Shown here piece after piece: positions 1-10,295 of a DNA stretch of 64,000 nucleotides. Within the stretch, counting starts at the first letter, position 1. Every line of letters starts with the position of its first letter. The stretch is from positions 1 through 64,000 of the forward strand of contig CAWEET010000007.1 in NCBI GenBank assembly GCA_963808165.1, given 5' to 3'. Position numbers and translations under genes: made by a program. The notes under the pieces are model-generated. The model searched no databases. It was not told where the DNA came from and worked only from the letters and a program-made list of their open reading frames with translations. This stretch comes from Thiosocius sp963808165. GTDB lineage: Bacteria > Pseudomonadota > Gammaproteobacteria > Chromatiales > Chromatiaceae.

Positions 1-3
1 TGC

Positions 4-3000
4 TCAGTCGGTACCGGTCTTGCGAATGCCGACTGCTGTCGTCGCCGAACAGTCGAGCAGCGTCTGCTGGTCTCTGTCGCCCTGGCCCGGTTCTCGGCCA
101 CGCGGTCGCTGCCAGCTCAGCACGATGACCGACAGGGCCGGCAGAAAGGTCAGCGAGACGATCGCCGTGCCGACCACACCGAACAACACGATCGCCCCGA
201 CGCCGCGGTACAGTTCGGTGCCAGCCCCGGGAAGGAACACCAGCGGGGCGAGCCCGCAGACGGTGGTCAGCGTCGACATCGCGATCGGTCGCAACCGTGT
301 CTCGACCGCATCGCGCACCGCGTCACGTGCGTTCAAGCCCAAGTCGCGGATATTCGACATCGCCTGATGGACGATCAGGATCGGGTTGTTGACCACCGTG
401 CCCATCAAGATCAGGAAGCCGAGCATCGCGATCATGTCGAACGGCTGGGTCAGCGCCGGCTGTCCGATCAGCGGCAGCAGTCCACCGACCCAGTTCATCA
501 GCCACAGTCCGATGATGCCGCCGGCGACGCCGAGTGGGATCGTTGTCATGATGAGCCAGGGATAGCCCCAATGCGTGAAGATCGCGACCAGCAACAGGTA
601 GATGATCACAATCGCGACCAGGTAGTTGCCGGCCAGTGCCTCGCGGGTGGCATCGAGTTGATCACTGGCGCCCGAGATCTCGATGCTGACGCTGGCAGGT
701 ACCAGGCCACGTGCGCGCAGATCCTGCACCAGTTGCTCGCGCACGGTCTGCACCGCGGTCTCCAGTGCGACCGAGTCCGGCGGAATGATGCTCAGGGTGA
801 CCATACGTCGGCCATCGACTCGGCGGATGCTATTGGTATCGACCCGCTCGACGATATCGGCGACGCTCGACAACGGCACCACGGCACCGGATGGCGTGTA
901 GATCGGCAGCCTGCCCAACGACTCGAGCGATGCCCTGGTACCCGCGTTACCGTACAGGTAGATATCGATCTTGTCGTCTCTGAGCAGGAACTCGTCGACG
1001 AAGGCGCCATCGGTCAGGGCCGACACCGCGAAGCCGATGTCCGCCGCCGTTATCCCGAGCTCGGCCGCGCGCGTCCAGTCCGGGCGTAACTCGACCATCG
1101 GCTGAGACAACGACAATGAAGCGGGTTCCGCCTTGACACGTGGACGATCGAAGATGTCTTTTGCGCGGCGGTCGGCGGCACGCGCCACATCGTAGATCGT
1201 CGCCAGATCCGGTCCGGCGATATCGAGATCGACACTGCGTGTACCACCGTCGTTGCTGGTGATGATCGAGCCGCGCGAGACGAAAGAACGCATGCCCGGA
1301 TATTCGGCGAACTTGTCGCGCAAGGCATCCATCAGCGGCTTTATCTGGTTGGGATCCCTTGGCTCAGCGATGATGCGGAGGTTATCGGAACGGATCCGCA
1401 GGTTCAGATATTTCAGTGCCGGCACCGCCGCCTCGCCGCGCTCGAACTGGTCCGATGTGTGATCGAGGTAGGGCAGGAAATACGCCTGCACATCGGCGCC
1501 GACACGGCTCATCGCCTCCAGGTTATAGCCCGGCGGCGCACTCATCCGCGCGAAGGTCTTGGGCTCCTCGCCCTCCGGCAGGTATTCGGCCGGCGGTGTC
1601 AGCCAGACAAAGGCCGCGAGGCAGGCGCCGGCCGTTACGCCCAGGGTCGCGATGCGACGCAGACGCCCGTCCGTCAGCCAGGCGACGCTGGCCAGCACCG
1701 CATTGCGTGCCGCACCGTCAGTCTGCGGCTGGCCTTCGTTGCGAAGCGGCATATGCGCAGTCGCGGTCGGCAGCACGGTAATGGCGACCAGCATCGACGC
1801 CAGAATCGATGCCGACACGGCGATCGCAATGTCGGAGTAGAGCTGACCGGCCTCCTGCTCGATGAACACAATGGGCACGAACACCAGCACTGTAGTCAGT
1901 GTCGAGGCCAGCACCGCCGGCCAGACCTGACGCACCCCCTCGACCGCCGAGCGGAACCGATCGAGACCCCGGCGTCGCGCCTGCTCGATGCTCTCGAGCA
2001 CGACGATGCTGTTATCGAGCGTCATGCCGATCGCGAACGCGACACCGGCCAGCGAGATCACGTTGATCGTTCGTCCGGCCAACAGCAGGCCGAGAAAGGC
2101 CGCAATGGTGCAGATCGGGATGCCCATCAGCGCGACAAGCGTCGCCCGACCAGAGCGCAGGAACAGGAACATCACTGCGCTGGCCAAGGCAGCGCCGATC
2201 AGCAGGTTCTTCCAGACGTTGTGCAGCGAGGCCTCGACATAGCCGACATCGTCGGCGACCAGCCGCATCACCATGCCCGCCGGCTCGAGCACCTCGCGAT
2301 TGATCTCGTCGAGCTCTTCCAACATGGCACGCTTGATCTCGATAACGTTCGATCCTGCCTCACGGCGTACCGAAAGTCCGAGCACCGGCTGACCATCGGA
2401 GAACGAGCGCCCGCTGAGCTCGAAGTGGCTCAGCTTGACCTCGGCCAGGTCGCCGAGCCGTATCACCGCATCACCTCGCCTCGCCAGGATCAGGCCGCGC
2501 AGGTCGTCGAGGTCTTCGAAGCGGCCGATGGTCCGCAGCAGGTAGCGGCGTTTGCCGGACTCGATTTCGCCGCCGGAGGCATCGCGGTTACGTTGGGTGA
2601 TCGCGCGGCGCACATCGGTCGCGCTCAGACCATGCTCGGCGATGCGGCCCGGATCGAGCAGGATCTGGATCTGGCGTTCGGCGCCCCCGTAGACGCTGAC
2701 CTGCGACACCCCAGGGATGCTCTCCATCCGCGTCTGGACATTGTCCTCGAGGAAATCCTGCATCAGCACCATGTTCAGCTTGCGCGGGTTGCCGGCCAGC
2801 GGCGCGACCCGGAAGAACATGAAGGAGTTGCCGGAAAACGAGGTCGCAAAAATCCGTGGCTCGTCGGCATTGTTCGGGTACGAGGGCACTTGGCTCAGGG
2901 CGTTGCTGACCCGGATCAGGGTCTCGTTGATGTCGACGCCATAGGGAAACTCGAGCTCGATCGTCGCCTGTCCAAAGGATGCGTTCGCCACCAGGCGCTG

Positions 3001-3225
3001 CAGACTCGGCACGTTGCGCAGGAATTCCTCCTGTTCGATCAGGATCTCCTTCTCCACATCCTGCGGCGTCGCACCCGGCCAGGCGGTGCGCACGGTAATC
3101 GTGCGCACATCGAGGTCGGGAATCATCTGCACCGAGATGCGGGTCGCCGCTACCACGCCGATCACGGTGACGATGAGCACCGCCACCGTCATCAGGGTCC
3201 CTCGGCTGACAATCTTCTCGAACAT
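4..3225 (-). CDS. RND-superfamily efflux permease (AcrB/HAE1-like)
   Basis: Inner-membrane RND pump of 1073 residues, the usual length for the family, with an N-terminal membrane helix (MTVAVLIVTVIGVV), two large periplasmic loops and two clusters of hydrophobic helices. Such pumps export drugs, solvents or lipophilic compounds by proton antiport together with an adaptor and an outer-membrane channel. The adaptor gene lies directly upstream; its stop and this ATG share one base (TGATG), so translation is probably coupled. The TM4 signature reads GMTLDNSIVVLE, where AcrB has Asp-Asp, and the TM10 segment reads GTVVNNPILIVH, where AcrB has a Lys; the classical proton-relay residues are therefore partly replaced. 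No outer-membrane channel gene is visible in the window. Family assignment is firm, substrate unknown. Confidence 0.93.
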   Translation of the reverse strand: MFEKIVSRGTLMTVAVLIVTVIGVVAATRISVQMIPDLDVRTITVRTAWPGATPQDVEKEILIEQEEFLRNVPSLQRLVANASFGQATIELEFPYGVDINETLIRVSNALSQVPSYPNNADEPRIFATSFSGNSFMFFRVAPLAGNPRKLNMVLMQDFLEDNVQTRMESIPGVSQVSVYGGAERQIQILLDPGRIAEHGLSATDVRRAITQRNRDASGGEIESGKRRYLLRTIGRFEDLDDLRGLILARRGDAVIRLGDLAEVKLSHFELSGRSFSDGQPVLGLSVRREAGSNVIEIKRAMLEELDEINREVLEPAGMVMRLVADDVGYVEASLHNVWKNLLIGAALASAVMFLFLRSGRATLVALMGIPICTIAAFLGLLLAGRTINVISLAGVAFAIGMTLDNSIVVLESIEQARRRGLDRFRSAVEGVRQVWPAVLASTLTTVLVFVPIVFIEQEAGQLYSDIAIAVSASILASMLVAITVLPTATAHMPLRNEGQPQTDGAARNAVLASVAWLTDGRLRRIATLGVTAGACLAAFVWLTPPAEYLPEGEEPKTFARMSAPPGYNLEAMSRVGADVQAYFLPYLDHTSDQFERGEAAVPALKYLNLRIRSDNLRIIAEPRDPNQIKPLMDALRDKFAEYPGMRSFVSRGSIITSNDGGTRSVDLDIAGPDLATIYDVARAADRRAKDIFDRPRVKAEPASLSLSQPMVELRPDWTRAAELGITAADIGFAVSALTDGAFVDEFLLRDDKIDIYLYGNAGTRASLESLGRLPIYTPSGAVVPLSSVADIVERVDTNSIRRVDGRRMVTLSIIPPDSVALETAVQTVREQLVQDLRARGLVPASVSIEISGASDQLDATREALAGNYLVAIVIIYLLLVAIFTHWGYPWLIMTTIPLGVAGGIIGLWLMNWVGGLLPLIGQPALTQPFDMIAMLGFLILMGTVVNNPILIVHQAMSNIRDLGLNARDAVRDAVETRLRPIAMSTLTTVCGLAPLVFLPGAGTELYRGVGAIVLFGVVGTAIVSLTFLPALSVIVLSWQRPRGREPGQGDRDQQTLLDCSATTAVGIRKTGTD

Positions 3226-4313
3226 CAGCGGATCTCGCGGATGATGACCGACTGCCCCGGACGCAGGGCCTCGTTGCCTTCGATGACCAGGTGCACACCG
3301 GCGTCGAGGCCCTCGGTAACGACCACCCTGCCGTCGAATGCCAGCCCCGTCTGAACCAGGCGTTCGCTCACCGTGACCGGCTCAGCGTCGTTATCGACCA
3401 CCCAGACCGTGACCCGACCATCGGGATGGCGTAACAGCGCATCGCGCGACACCACCACCCCCTCGGTGGCGGTAGCCAGCCGAAGCAGGCCGCTGGCCGA
3501 CATCCCGGGGGTCAATGGCAGCCCCTCTTCACCCGGATAGACGCGCACTAGGAAGCTGCGCGCGGTCGAGTCGCTGATCGGCACCACCTCACCGATCGCC
3601 TCATCCAGCCGCCGACCCGGCAGCGCGTCGAGCCTGAGCTCGATCCGGGTGCGGCTGTCGACCCGCGGGAAATAGGCCTGCGGCACCTGGAAGTCGATCC
3701 GCAGGTTTTGATCGGCGATCAGCTCCAGCACCTGGTCGCCTGGCGCGACCCACTCGCCCGCCTCGCTCAGCTTGCGGCTGATGACGCCGGCAAACGGCGC
3801 CTTGATCTCGTGCCGGCGCAGGCGCTCCTGCTCGCGGCGCAACTCTGCTCCGCGCAGCTTCAGGTTGGCCTGGTCGGCACGCACCTCGGAGCGGCGCGCC
3901 TCGACCTCCGTCTCGGCGATGCCGCGCGACTTGATCAGTCGTTCGGCATCCGCCAAACGTCGACGGGCGTCCGTCAGCTCTTCGCGTGCCTGCAGGCGGG
4001 CAGCCTCTGACGCCTCGACCGCGAGGGCTGCCAGCGTTTGATCCAAATTCACCACGGTGGCCCCTGCTTCGACCCGTGCCCCGGCATCGACCAGCACCTC
4101 GCTGACCAGCCCGGCCACTTCGGGGGAGAGCCTGGCAACCCGTGGCGAGGTGACGGTGCCCGTGACCGGCACCTCTTCGGTCACCGCCTGGCGCTCCGAG
4201 ACACCAACGACCACCGGCGCACCGGCCGCTTGGGCCACCCCCGTGGCTGCGACAGCAAGCGCCATCAGCGCCTTTGCGATGCGCCGCAGCAACGCGTCAG
4301 CGTCCGGACACAT
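3225..4313 (-). CDS. RND efflux periplasmic adaptor (HlyD/AcrA family)
   Basis: Periplasmic membrane-fusion protein linking the downstream RND permease to an outer-membrane channel. After a signal-like segment (RRIAKALMALAVAATG...AQA) come a beta-barrel/lipoyl half (VTGTVTSPRVARLSPEVAG), an alpha-helical hairpin rich in Glu/Arg/Ala (about residues 75-170), the second lipoyl half (IKAPFAGVISRKLSEAGEWV) and C-terminal barrel domains. An in-frame GTG at 4394 would add 27 residues unlike a signal peptide; the ATG at 4313 places the hydrophobic stretch near the N-terminus and is preferred, though no strong ribosome binding site is seen at either. First gene of a two-gene operon. Confidence 0.88.
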   Translation of the reverse strand: MCPDADALLRRIAKALMALAVAATGVAQAAGAPVVVGVSERQAVTEEVPVTGTVTSPRVARLSPEVAGLVSEVLVDAGARVEAGATVVNLDQTLAALAVEASEAARLQAREELTDARRRLADAERLIKSRGIAETEVEARRSEVRADQANLKLRGAELRREQERLRRHEIKAPFAGVISRKLSEAGEWVAPGDQVLELIADQNLRIDFQVPQAYFPRVDSRTRIELRLDALPGRRLDEAIGEVVPISDSTARSFLVRVYPGEEGLPLTPGMSASGLLRLATATEGVVVSRDALLRHPDGRVTVWVVDNDAEPVTVSERLVQTGLAFDGRVVVTEGLDAGVHLVIEGNEALRPGQSVIIREIR

Positions 4314-4394
4314 CGCCAGAAAAGCTGCGCACGCGACGGCGATTGTCCAATCAACGCGGCTAAGGGCTGGGTCTCTGCACACCGTTTTGGCCAC

Positions 4395-4785
4395 TGGCGA
4401 AATTCGGAAGTCGAAGTGTAGCGTGGCGAAACTCCACGGCGTTGCGAAAAATCGAGGGATTTACCGCTCAAAGCATTGGGAAGAATGCCCAGTTTGAGCA
4501 CGTTGTCTGGCAATAGGTGGGGAGATGATGCGGAAATTGAGGCCGAGCCCGGAATCAAAACCACATGTTTATCGCGAACGGTTATTCAAGCGGCAGCGGC
4601 CGGCGTCTGCGCATAGCTTGTGGTCACCCCGAACGGGAAAACCGGCCTTCTTGATCAGGTGCGTGGCGATGCAGCGGTATACGATGCCCAGCACCCGCCC
4701 CATCACGGCAGGACGGCTGTAGCTGGCGCCGGGGCGCCTTGTGACGCTCTTCCGGCGTTGGCCCCGCGCAACCAGCCGTTATAAC
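4395..4785. other. Intergenic spacer with an IS91-type fragment
   Basis: The 5' leader of the efflux operon (minus strand) and the 3' flank of tamB. No gene is seen. The only recognisable content is the transposase scrap at 4637-4728. The operon promoter should lie just above 4394, but no convincing -35/-10 pair was picked out. Confidence 0.5.
4637..4728 (-). mobile_element. IS91-type transposase scrap
   Basis: About 90 bases matching, with scattered substitutions, the segment of the IS91-type transposase found at 34090-34170, 41200-41285 and 51415-51480. On minus it encodes the motif VMGRVLGIVYRCIATHLIKK. Both sides end abruptly, so this is a decayed remnant more diverged than the other copies. 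Confidence 0.75.
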
Positions 4786-7700
4786 CTAATCGAATTCCAG
4801 CGAGTAGAAGACATCCGCCGCGCTGCTTCTGGAACCGGTAGTGGCTTCCACGTGCAGCTTGCGATTGATCCGGTACTTGGTGACGAACTCGGTGCTGGAA
4901 TTTTCCTGATCCAACTCGGCGCCAAAGGAAAGCTTGTCCGTCACTTGGGTGTCGATGCCGATGCTACCGGCCCCCTGGCCGAAATTTTGGGCCGTATTTC
5001 CGGTAATCAGAACGGCCATCGCATCTCTTTCCTCCATCGCCGGTTCGGAGAATACGGTCAACTCGGGCTTTCTGGCCGTCCCGGTGACATCGACCCCCGC
5101 TTTCACGTCGGTTGGGGTACCGTTCAGATCGATACGTTCCTCGCGGGAGGCCCGTACAAACAGAGAGGGGTTGTCTATGCGCCCCCCCGAAAAGCCCAAG
5201 GTACCGCGTTCGATCACGAGGTTTTGACCATAGGCCCGGAACGTGCCCTCCTTGACCCGAATCTCGCCGGTGCCCGTAGGGAACTCATTGGGAACCTGGT
5301 CGACGCTGAGCTTACCTTCGAAATAGGCCTCGAGCCCCAAGCCCCGGAACAGGACGTCATCGCCCGCAAGCACCGTCACGTGCATGGCGAAAGGGGCGCC
5401 TTTGGTCGGGGCTTCGTCCTCGCCGGAATTGCTGGTGACGACGATCACGTCGGACGACGACTGGATGCTGCCTTCGGGAATCTCGTCCAGCTCCAGGTAC
5501 GCCTGGGGAATCTCGACGGTACCCTTGAGCACCATACCTTCGTCATCGCTCTCGAAGGCGAGATCGGTGGAGACAAGGGCGTTCATTTGCGGCAGGTCCA
5601 AGGCCCGGAAATTCTCCCCTTTGACGGTGATCAGCATGGGCCAGTTTTTGGCTGCATCCAGCTCGATGTCGCCGGCAAGCGCCAGGCGGCCTTCGCTGGA
5701 TGCGACGCCACCGTCCAGGCGCATGCGCTTGCCGTCGGCGCTGCTTGCCTTGATCGAGAGATCCTTCATGTCCAGCCCCACGTCCGGCACGAAGATGCGC
5801 GCCATCTCCAGGCCGGCGTCACCTCGGACGCTGGGCTGGCCAAGCCTGCCGCCCAGCTTGAGATCCGCGTAAAGGTCGCCGGCGAGATCTTCGATAGCCG
5901 GCACCAGCCCGGCCAGCAATTCGAACTGTCGAAACTGCAGGTGCAGCTCGCCGTCCAGCGGCGCCGAGGCCGGGTCCTTGTCCAGAGGCGCGCGGGGGAC
6001 GTCGACGCGTCCGTCGAGCCCGTCGTCTCCAATATCGAGCTTGAACGTCGCAGCGAGCGCTTTTTTCCCCAGGCTCGCATTCACCTGGCCGCCCTGATAA
6101 TCCAGCACGATATCCTCGGCCTCGCCGGCGTCGACGACGATCTTGCCGGGGGCGATCGATAGCCGGACGTCCGCGGTCGGCAACTTGTCCAGCTTTGCCT
6201 CGGCGTTCAGCGCCAGGGTCCCGTCCAGTTGCGCGATCTCGGGGGGCAGAAAAGGCTTGAGCCACCCCAACTGCAGTCCCTCCGCATCGATCCGGGCACC
6301 GCCGACCTCGTTTTTCAGCTCTCCGCGGGCACAGAGGAAGCCCGCGTCCCTGGCCAGGCAAAGCTCGCTGAGTTGCATGTCTCCGGGCGCAGCCCCGATG
6401 ACGGCGGGCTTCTCCAGTTGCCAGTCGCCAAAATCGTCCGATCGAATACCCAGATCTTCGAGTTTGCCGTTCCAAGCCGTTGCGGATTCGTCGTAAGCGC
6501 CCTGGAGCTTCAATCCCAGACTGGCGAGGGCGTGTTCCATCTGCAGCTTCAGACGGTGATCCCGCTTGCGGCCGTCCGCTTCCAGCGCCAACGAGGTGAT
6601 TTCCTCGGCGCCGAAGCCGATGCCCTCCGAGCGGAGTTCGACCCGGGATGCGGTTTTGTCGCTCAGGTCCAGCGCGATCTGCGCAGCCATCGATTTCACG
6701 GCCAGGTCCTGGAAGCTCATGTCGTCGACGGCGAGCGTACCCTCTACGCTCGGCTCGAGCATGGCTCCTCGCACCGATCCGCTACCGCTGATATTACCGG
6801 AGGCGTCCGGAGCCAGGTCCGCCAGGTCGGCGACGTCCAGACTCCACCCGAGGTCGGAGCGTTTCCCCAGGTTACCGTCGGCCCGAACGACCGCGCTACC
6901 GCTGGAGAGCTTCAGCTTCTCGAGCCTTATCTCGTCGCCCTGGACCAGGACCCGGCCTGTTCCGTCCAGCGGCCGCTCTCGCAGGACGCCGTTGAGCCGG
7001 TCGATCACCGCGGTGAGATCGAGTGTTTCGTCCTTGATCCCGCCCTTGCTCGACAGGGCAAGGTCCAGATTGCCCGGCCATTCGGGATAGTGGACTCCGG
7101 GATCTATGCCCTTGGCCGTGAGCGCGGCATCCCAGCTTACCGCGGGAGCCCAGCTGACTTTGCCGTCCGCCGCCAGGGTGCCGCCCAAGGTTTCGCCCTT
7201 GAGCTCTGCGATCGCGAACTGCTCCTTGTTGCCTCGACCCCGCAGGGTCCATACACCCTGCGGAACGTCTGTACCCGCCACTTTCGCGTCGACCTGAATT
7301 CCGTAGTCTTCCGCCGTTCCCTTCAGGGCCAGCGAACCGCTCTCGCTGCTGAACTGGGCGGCACCGCTGGGCGGCCACTGAAGGGCGTTCCAGCGGCCCG
7401 ATAGATCAAAATTGAGATCCGCATCCGCCGTTCCGGACAGGACAAGCTCCAGCGGCGTGTCCGGACGGGTAACCCCGAAGCGTCGCAGTTCCACACCGAG
7501 GCGCTTGAGGTCGGCGGTCAGATCCAGGTCAGTGTGCCAGGGAGAGAAAAAGGCCTCCGCGTCTTCGAGGCGCAGTTGTCCCGTCGCTTCCGCTCGGGCC
7601 AGATCGCCGCGCGCACTGAGATTGCCCGCGACGCGCCCTTCGTTTTCCGGGGTTACCGACTGCAGCAGAAATCCCTGAAGGTCCAGGTCCATTTGCCAGC

Positions 7701-8487
7701 GGAGATTCGCCAGCGGCTGCTCCACAATCGCCTTGAGCGCTGCCTGGACATCGCCGCTGAGGTCCTGTTCGATGTTCAGTTTGCCCAGGTCGCCGTGGAT
7801 CCGGCCACTGGCGTCGGTTTTCGGGGCATCCGGCATGGCCAGCGAAAACGCCGTCTGCAGGTCCAGCGGATAGCGGCCCTGCGGCAGCAACGCGCCGTTC
7901 GCCGACAACCCGACGCCCGGCATCTCCAGCTCCAGCGTTTGCAGGCCGATGCCTTCGCTGTTCCATTCGGCCGCCAGCAGCGCCCGCGTGACCACTACCG
8001 GCTCGGCGTCGGGTTCGGCCCGATACTGCAGGTTTCGTATCGCCACCTTGTCGATCAGCAGGTCCAGGGGGAGGCTGATGTCGGGGAGTTCAACGGCGCT
8101 CCCGGACGCCTCGGCAACCGTCTCCGGCTCGGCCGCTACAAGCTGCGTGTAGGCGGGCGACACCACCGACAGCTCGGCAACGTGGAATGTGCCGCCGAAC
8201 AGTTCCGCAGGAAACCAGCGCAGAATGATCTCGTCGACATCGGCTTCCATGTCCGGCGCTCGGTAGCTGAGCTGTTTCACGTGCAGTTGCCCGAACAGGC
8301 CACCTTCCAGGTATGCGACCTTCACGCTGCCCGGCAGGAGACCGTCGGCCTGTCGGATGAGCCACCCGAGACCCGCGGATGTGCCCAGCAGAGCGGCCCC
8401 GGTGCCAGCCAGGAGCACCACCAGCGCCAGCGCAACCAGAAGGGTTCGGGTGAAGACCCGGACCAGCAGGCGCCATGGGTTCTTCAC
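4786..8487 (-). CDS. tamB: Translocation and assembly module subunit TamB
   Basis: Inner-membrane-anchored periplasmic protein of 1233 residues, the usual size for TamB. With TamA it serves outer-membrane biogenesis, as an AsmA-like/DUF490 beta-groove thought to carry lipids or help insert outer-membrane proteins. Visible: one N-terminal membrane helix (TLLVALALVVLLAGTG), a very long series of short beta-repeats, and a typical C-terminal DUF490 end (KYRINRKLHVEATTG...DVFYSLEFD). The start is GTG; it overlaps the tamA stop (GTGA), so the two genes are translationally coupled. Nothing looks broken. Confidence 0.93.
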   Translation of the reverse strand: MKNPWRLLVRVFTRTLLVALALVVLLAGTGAALLGTSAGLGWLIRQADGLLPGSVKVAYLEGGLFGQLHVKQLSYRAPDMEADVDEIILRWFPAELFGGTFHVAELSVVSPAYTQLVAAEPETVAEASGSAVELPDISLPLDLLIDKVAIRNLQYRAEPDAEPVVVTRALLAAEWNSEGIGLQTLELEMPGVGLSANGALLPQGRYPLDLQTAFSLAMPDAPKTDASGRIHGDLGKLNIEQDLSGDVQAALKAIVEQPLANLRWQMDLDLQGFLLQSVTPENEGRVAGNLSARGDLARAEATGQLRLEDAEAFFSPWHTDLDLTADLKRLGVELRRFGVTRPDTPLELVLSGTADADLNFDLSGRWNALQWPPSGAAQFSSESGSLALKGTAEDYGIQVDAKVAGTDVPQGVWTLRGRGNKEQFAIAELKGETLGGTLAADGKVSWAPAVSWDAALTAKGIDPGVHYPEWPGNLDLALSSKGGIKDETLDLTAVIDRLNGVLRERPLDGTGRVLVQGDEIRLEKLKLSSGSAVVRADGNLGKRSDLGWSLDVADLADLAPDASGNISGSGSVRGAMLEPSVEGTLAVDDMSFQDLAVKSMAAQIALDLSDKTASRVELRSEGIGFGAEEITSLALEADGRKRDHRLKLQMEHALASLGLKLQGAYDESATAWNGKLEDLGIRSDDFGDWQLEKPAVIGAAPGDMQLSELCLARDAGFLCARGELKNEVGGARIDAEGLQLGWLKPFLPPEIAQLDGTLALNAEAKLDKLPTADVRLSIAPGKIVVDAGEAEDIVLDYQGGQVNASLGKKALAATFKLDIGDDGLDGRVDVPRAPLDKDPASAPLDGELHLQFRQFELLAGLVPAIEDLAGDLYADLKLGGRLGQPSVRGDAGLEMARIFVPDVGLDMKDLSIKASSADGKRMRLDGGVASSEGRLALAGDIELDAAKNWPMLITVKGENFRALDLPQMNALVSTDLAFESDDEGMVLKGTVEIPQAYLELDEIPEGSIQSSSDVIVVTSNSGEDEAPTKGAPFAMHVTVLAGDDVLFRGLGLEAYFEGKLSVDQVPNEFPTGTGEIRVKEGTFRAYGQNLVIERGTLGFSGGRIDNPSLFVRASREERIDLNGTPTDVKAGVDVTGTARKPELTVFSEPAMEERDAMAVLITGNTAQNFGQGAGSIGIDTQVTDKLSFGAELDQENSSTEFVTKYRINRKLHVEATTGSRSSAADVFYSLEFD

Positions 8488-10295
8488 AGAACGCCCCCGA
8501 GGCCCAAATGGAACCGATAATCGGAAAAACCCGATTCTTCGCTGACCGGCCAGGCGACATCCAGGCGAACGCTGCCGAAAGGCGCGAGCCAGCGCACGCC
8601 AACGCCGGCGCCGACGAAGATGTCGTCCAGGGAATCGTTGAACGCATTGCCTGCGTCCACGAAGGCCGCGCCGACCCAGGGGCCCTTGACGCGGTGATCG
8701 TACTCGAAGCTGCCCACGACCAGGTTCTTGCCGCCAACCACCGATCCCTCATCGTCCTTCGGACCGAGCTCCTTGTATCCATAACCGCGCACGCTCTGGT
8801 CGCCACCGGCGAAAAAGCGCAGCGAGTTCGGGTACTTGGAGAAGTCATCCACCCAGGCGGCGCCCAGTTGGCCCCTCAGGTTGAGCCTGCCGTTGTTGCC
8901 GATCGGGTAGAGGTATTTGGCGTTGAAGTCCCCGCGCAGGAAGCCCGTATCAGAGACTAGGGCGGACGAGGCCACGCGCAAGTCTCCGGAAACTCTGTAG
9001 CCTTTCCTTACGAACTGTTCCTCTTCTGCAACCGTCCGCGACACGATCGTGCCGAGCGACAGGATTTGCGTGGTGGTGTCGTCCTCGCCCCCGGTACCAA
9101 AGCGCTCGTACTTGAATTGGCTGAACAGCTCAAAAAAATTCTTCTTGTCCAAGGTGGTGCGCAAAAATCCCACCTCCAGGTCGAAGGTGTTCCGGTCGGT
9201 GTCGTCCAGGTACTCGTATTCGAACCTGGCGTCGAAGTTGAGGCGGTCGGTACGGGGGTCGCGCACCGGAATATTGTAGTTGGCGTTCGCATCGCCTCGC
9301 ACGGGGGCCATTTGCAGCCCCGCGGAGGCCTGGTGTCCGCGGCTGTTCATGCGGTTGTTTCTCCAACGTACGGAACCGCGGGGCCCGACGTCCGTCTCGT
9401 ACCCGACCCCGAACTCGACCCGCTGCCTGGTCGACGGGGTGAACCGGACGTCAATCGGAACTTCCACGCCTTCGGCCGCGTCGAAATCCGGCTTTACCTC
9501 GACGACGGAAAACCAACCGGTCGCGATCAGACTTCGCTGAAATTTCAGCAGCTCCGCGTTCGAAAACGGAGCGCCCTCCTCGAGGGTGACGTAGTGCTGC
9601 AGAAGATCAGGGTCCATGATGTCCTGATCCAGCGTTACCTTGCCGAATCGGTACCTGGGACCCGTATCGAGCAGCAACCGTATCTTCGCCTCGTTCTTCT
9701 CCGGAAAGACGCGCACGACATGCTCGGTGGTTTTGATCTTTGCGTAACCCAGTTCGTAGGCCAAATCCTGCAATTCGGCCTTGCCGTCCTCGTAGATCTT
9801 ATGGACGAAGGTGTCGCCGACCTTCAAGGGGAAATTTGGTATCGCCTGCAACAGTTCCTGCTTTTCGGCGCCCTCACCAAGCCATTGGATGTCGGTTTCC
9901 ACGACCCGGACAGGCGGACCCGGGTCCACTGCGTAGCGCGCTTCCCACCGGCCTTCTTCTTCGGTCAGGGCGCTTTCGACCCCGGCATTGTAATAACCGA
10001 AAGGCTGCAGGGCTTCCCGAATCTGTTGCGGCCCGTCTTCAAACAGTTTCTTTCGCCAGCGGGCGGACAGGTCCTCGTCATCCCTGCGCTGATACAGTTC
10101 GACATACGCCCTGGCGTTCTTCAGCATATCGCCTTCGAGCCCGTCAATGCTCACCTTGCCCGCCCCTGCGCAGGCCAGAGGGAACGAACCGAGTGCGAGG
10201 CACAGGCACAGGCACAGCAGGGGTATCCGGAGACGCGGCGATAACCGACAGTGCTCGCAGAACCGGCGAATTGTCTTTTTCTGGTCGATTCTCAT
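8484..10295 (-). CDS. tamA: Omp85-family outer-membrane protein TamA
   Basis: Outer-membrane barrel protein of 603 residues and partner of TamB. A signal segment (IPLLCLCLCLALGSFPLACA) is followed by three POTRA-type domains (about residues 45-280) and a 16-strand barrel. The Omp85 lid-loop signature appears as GGDQSVRGYGY near residue 480, and the chain ends in a typical last strand (FHLGLGGVL). First gene of the tamA-tamB operon. The ATG at 10295 lies 20-odd codons ahead of the hydrophobic stretch, so an internal start is possible. Confidence 0.93.
   Translation of the reverse strand: MRIDQKKTIRRFCEHCRLSPRLRIPLLCLCLCLALGSFPLACAGAGKVSIDGLEGDMLKNARAYVELYQRRDDEDLSARWRKKLFEDGPQQIREALQPFGYYNAGVESALTEEEGRWEARYAVDPGPPVRVVETDIQWLGEGAEKQELLQAIPNFPLKVGDTFVHKIYEDGKAELQDLAYELGYAKIKTTEHVVRVFPEKNEAKIRLLLDTGPRYRFGKVTLDQDIMDPDLLQHYVTLEEGAPFSNAELLKFQRSLIATGWFSVVEVKPDFDAAEGVEVPIDVRFTPSTRQRVEFGVGYETDVGPRGSVRWRNNRMNSRGHQASAGLQMAPVRGDANANYNIPVRDPRTDRLNFDARFEYEYLDDTDRNTFDLEVGFLRTTLDKKNFFELFSQFKYERFGTGGEDDTTTQILSLGTIVSRTVAEEEQFVRKGYRVSGDLRVASSALVSDTGFLRGDFNAKYLYPIGNNGRLNLRGQLGAAWVDDFSKYPNSLRFFAGGDQSVRGYGYKELGPKDDEGSVVGGKNLVVGSFEYDHRVKGPWVGAAFVDAGNAFNDSLDDIFVGAGVGVRWLAPFGSVRLDVAWPVSEESGFSDYRFHLGLGGVL

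Noticed and set aside
1459..3354. Long open frame (about 630 codons) on plus, opposite the RND permease
   Set aside because: It is the antisense shadow of a high-GC gene: Arg/His/Gln/Asp-rich, no domain, no ribosome binding site, and the opposite strand carries a full family match.
4741..7404. Two long plus-strand frames opposite tamB
   Set aside because: Same antisense artefact; low-complexity composition and no motifs, while tamB is complete on minus.
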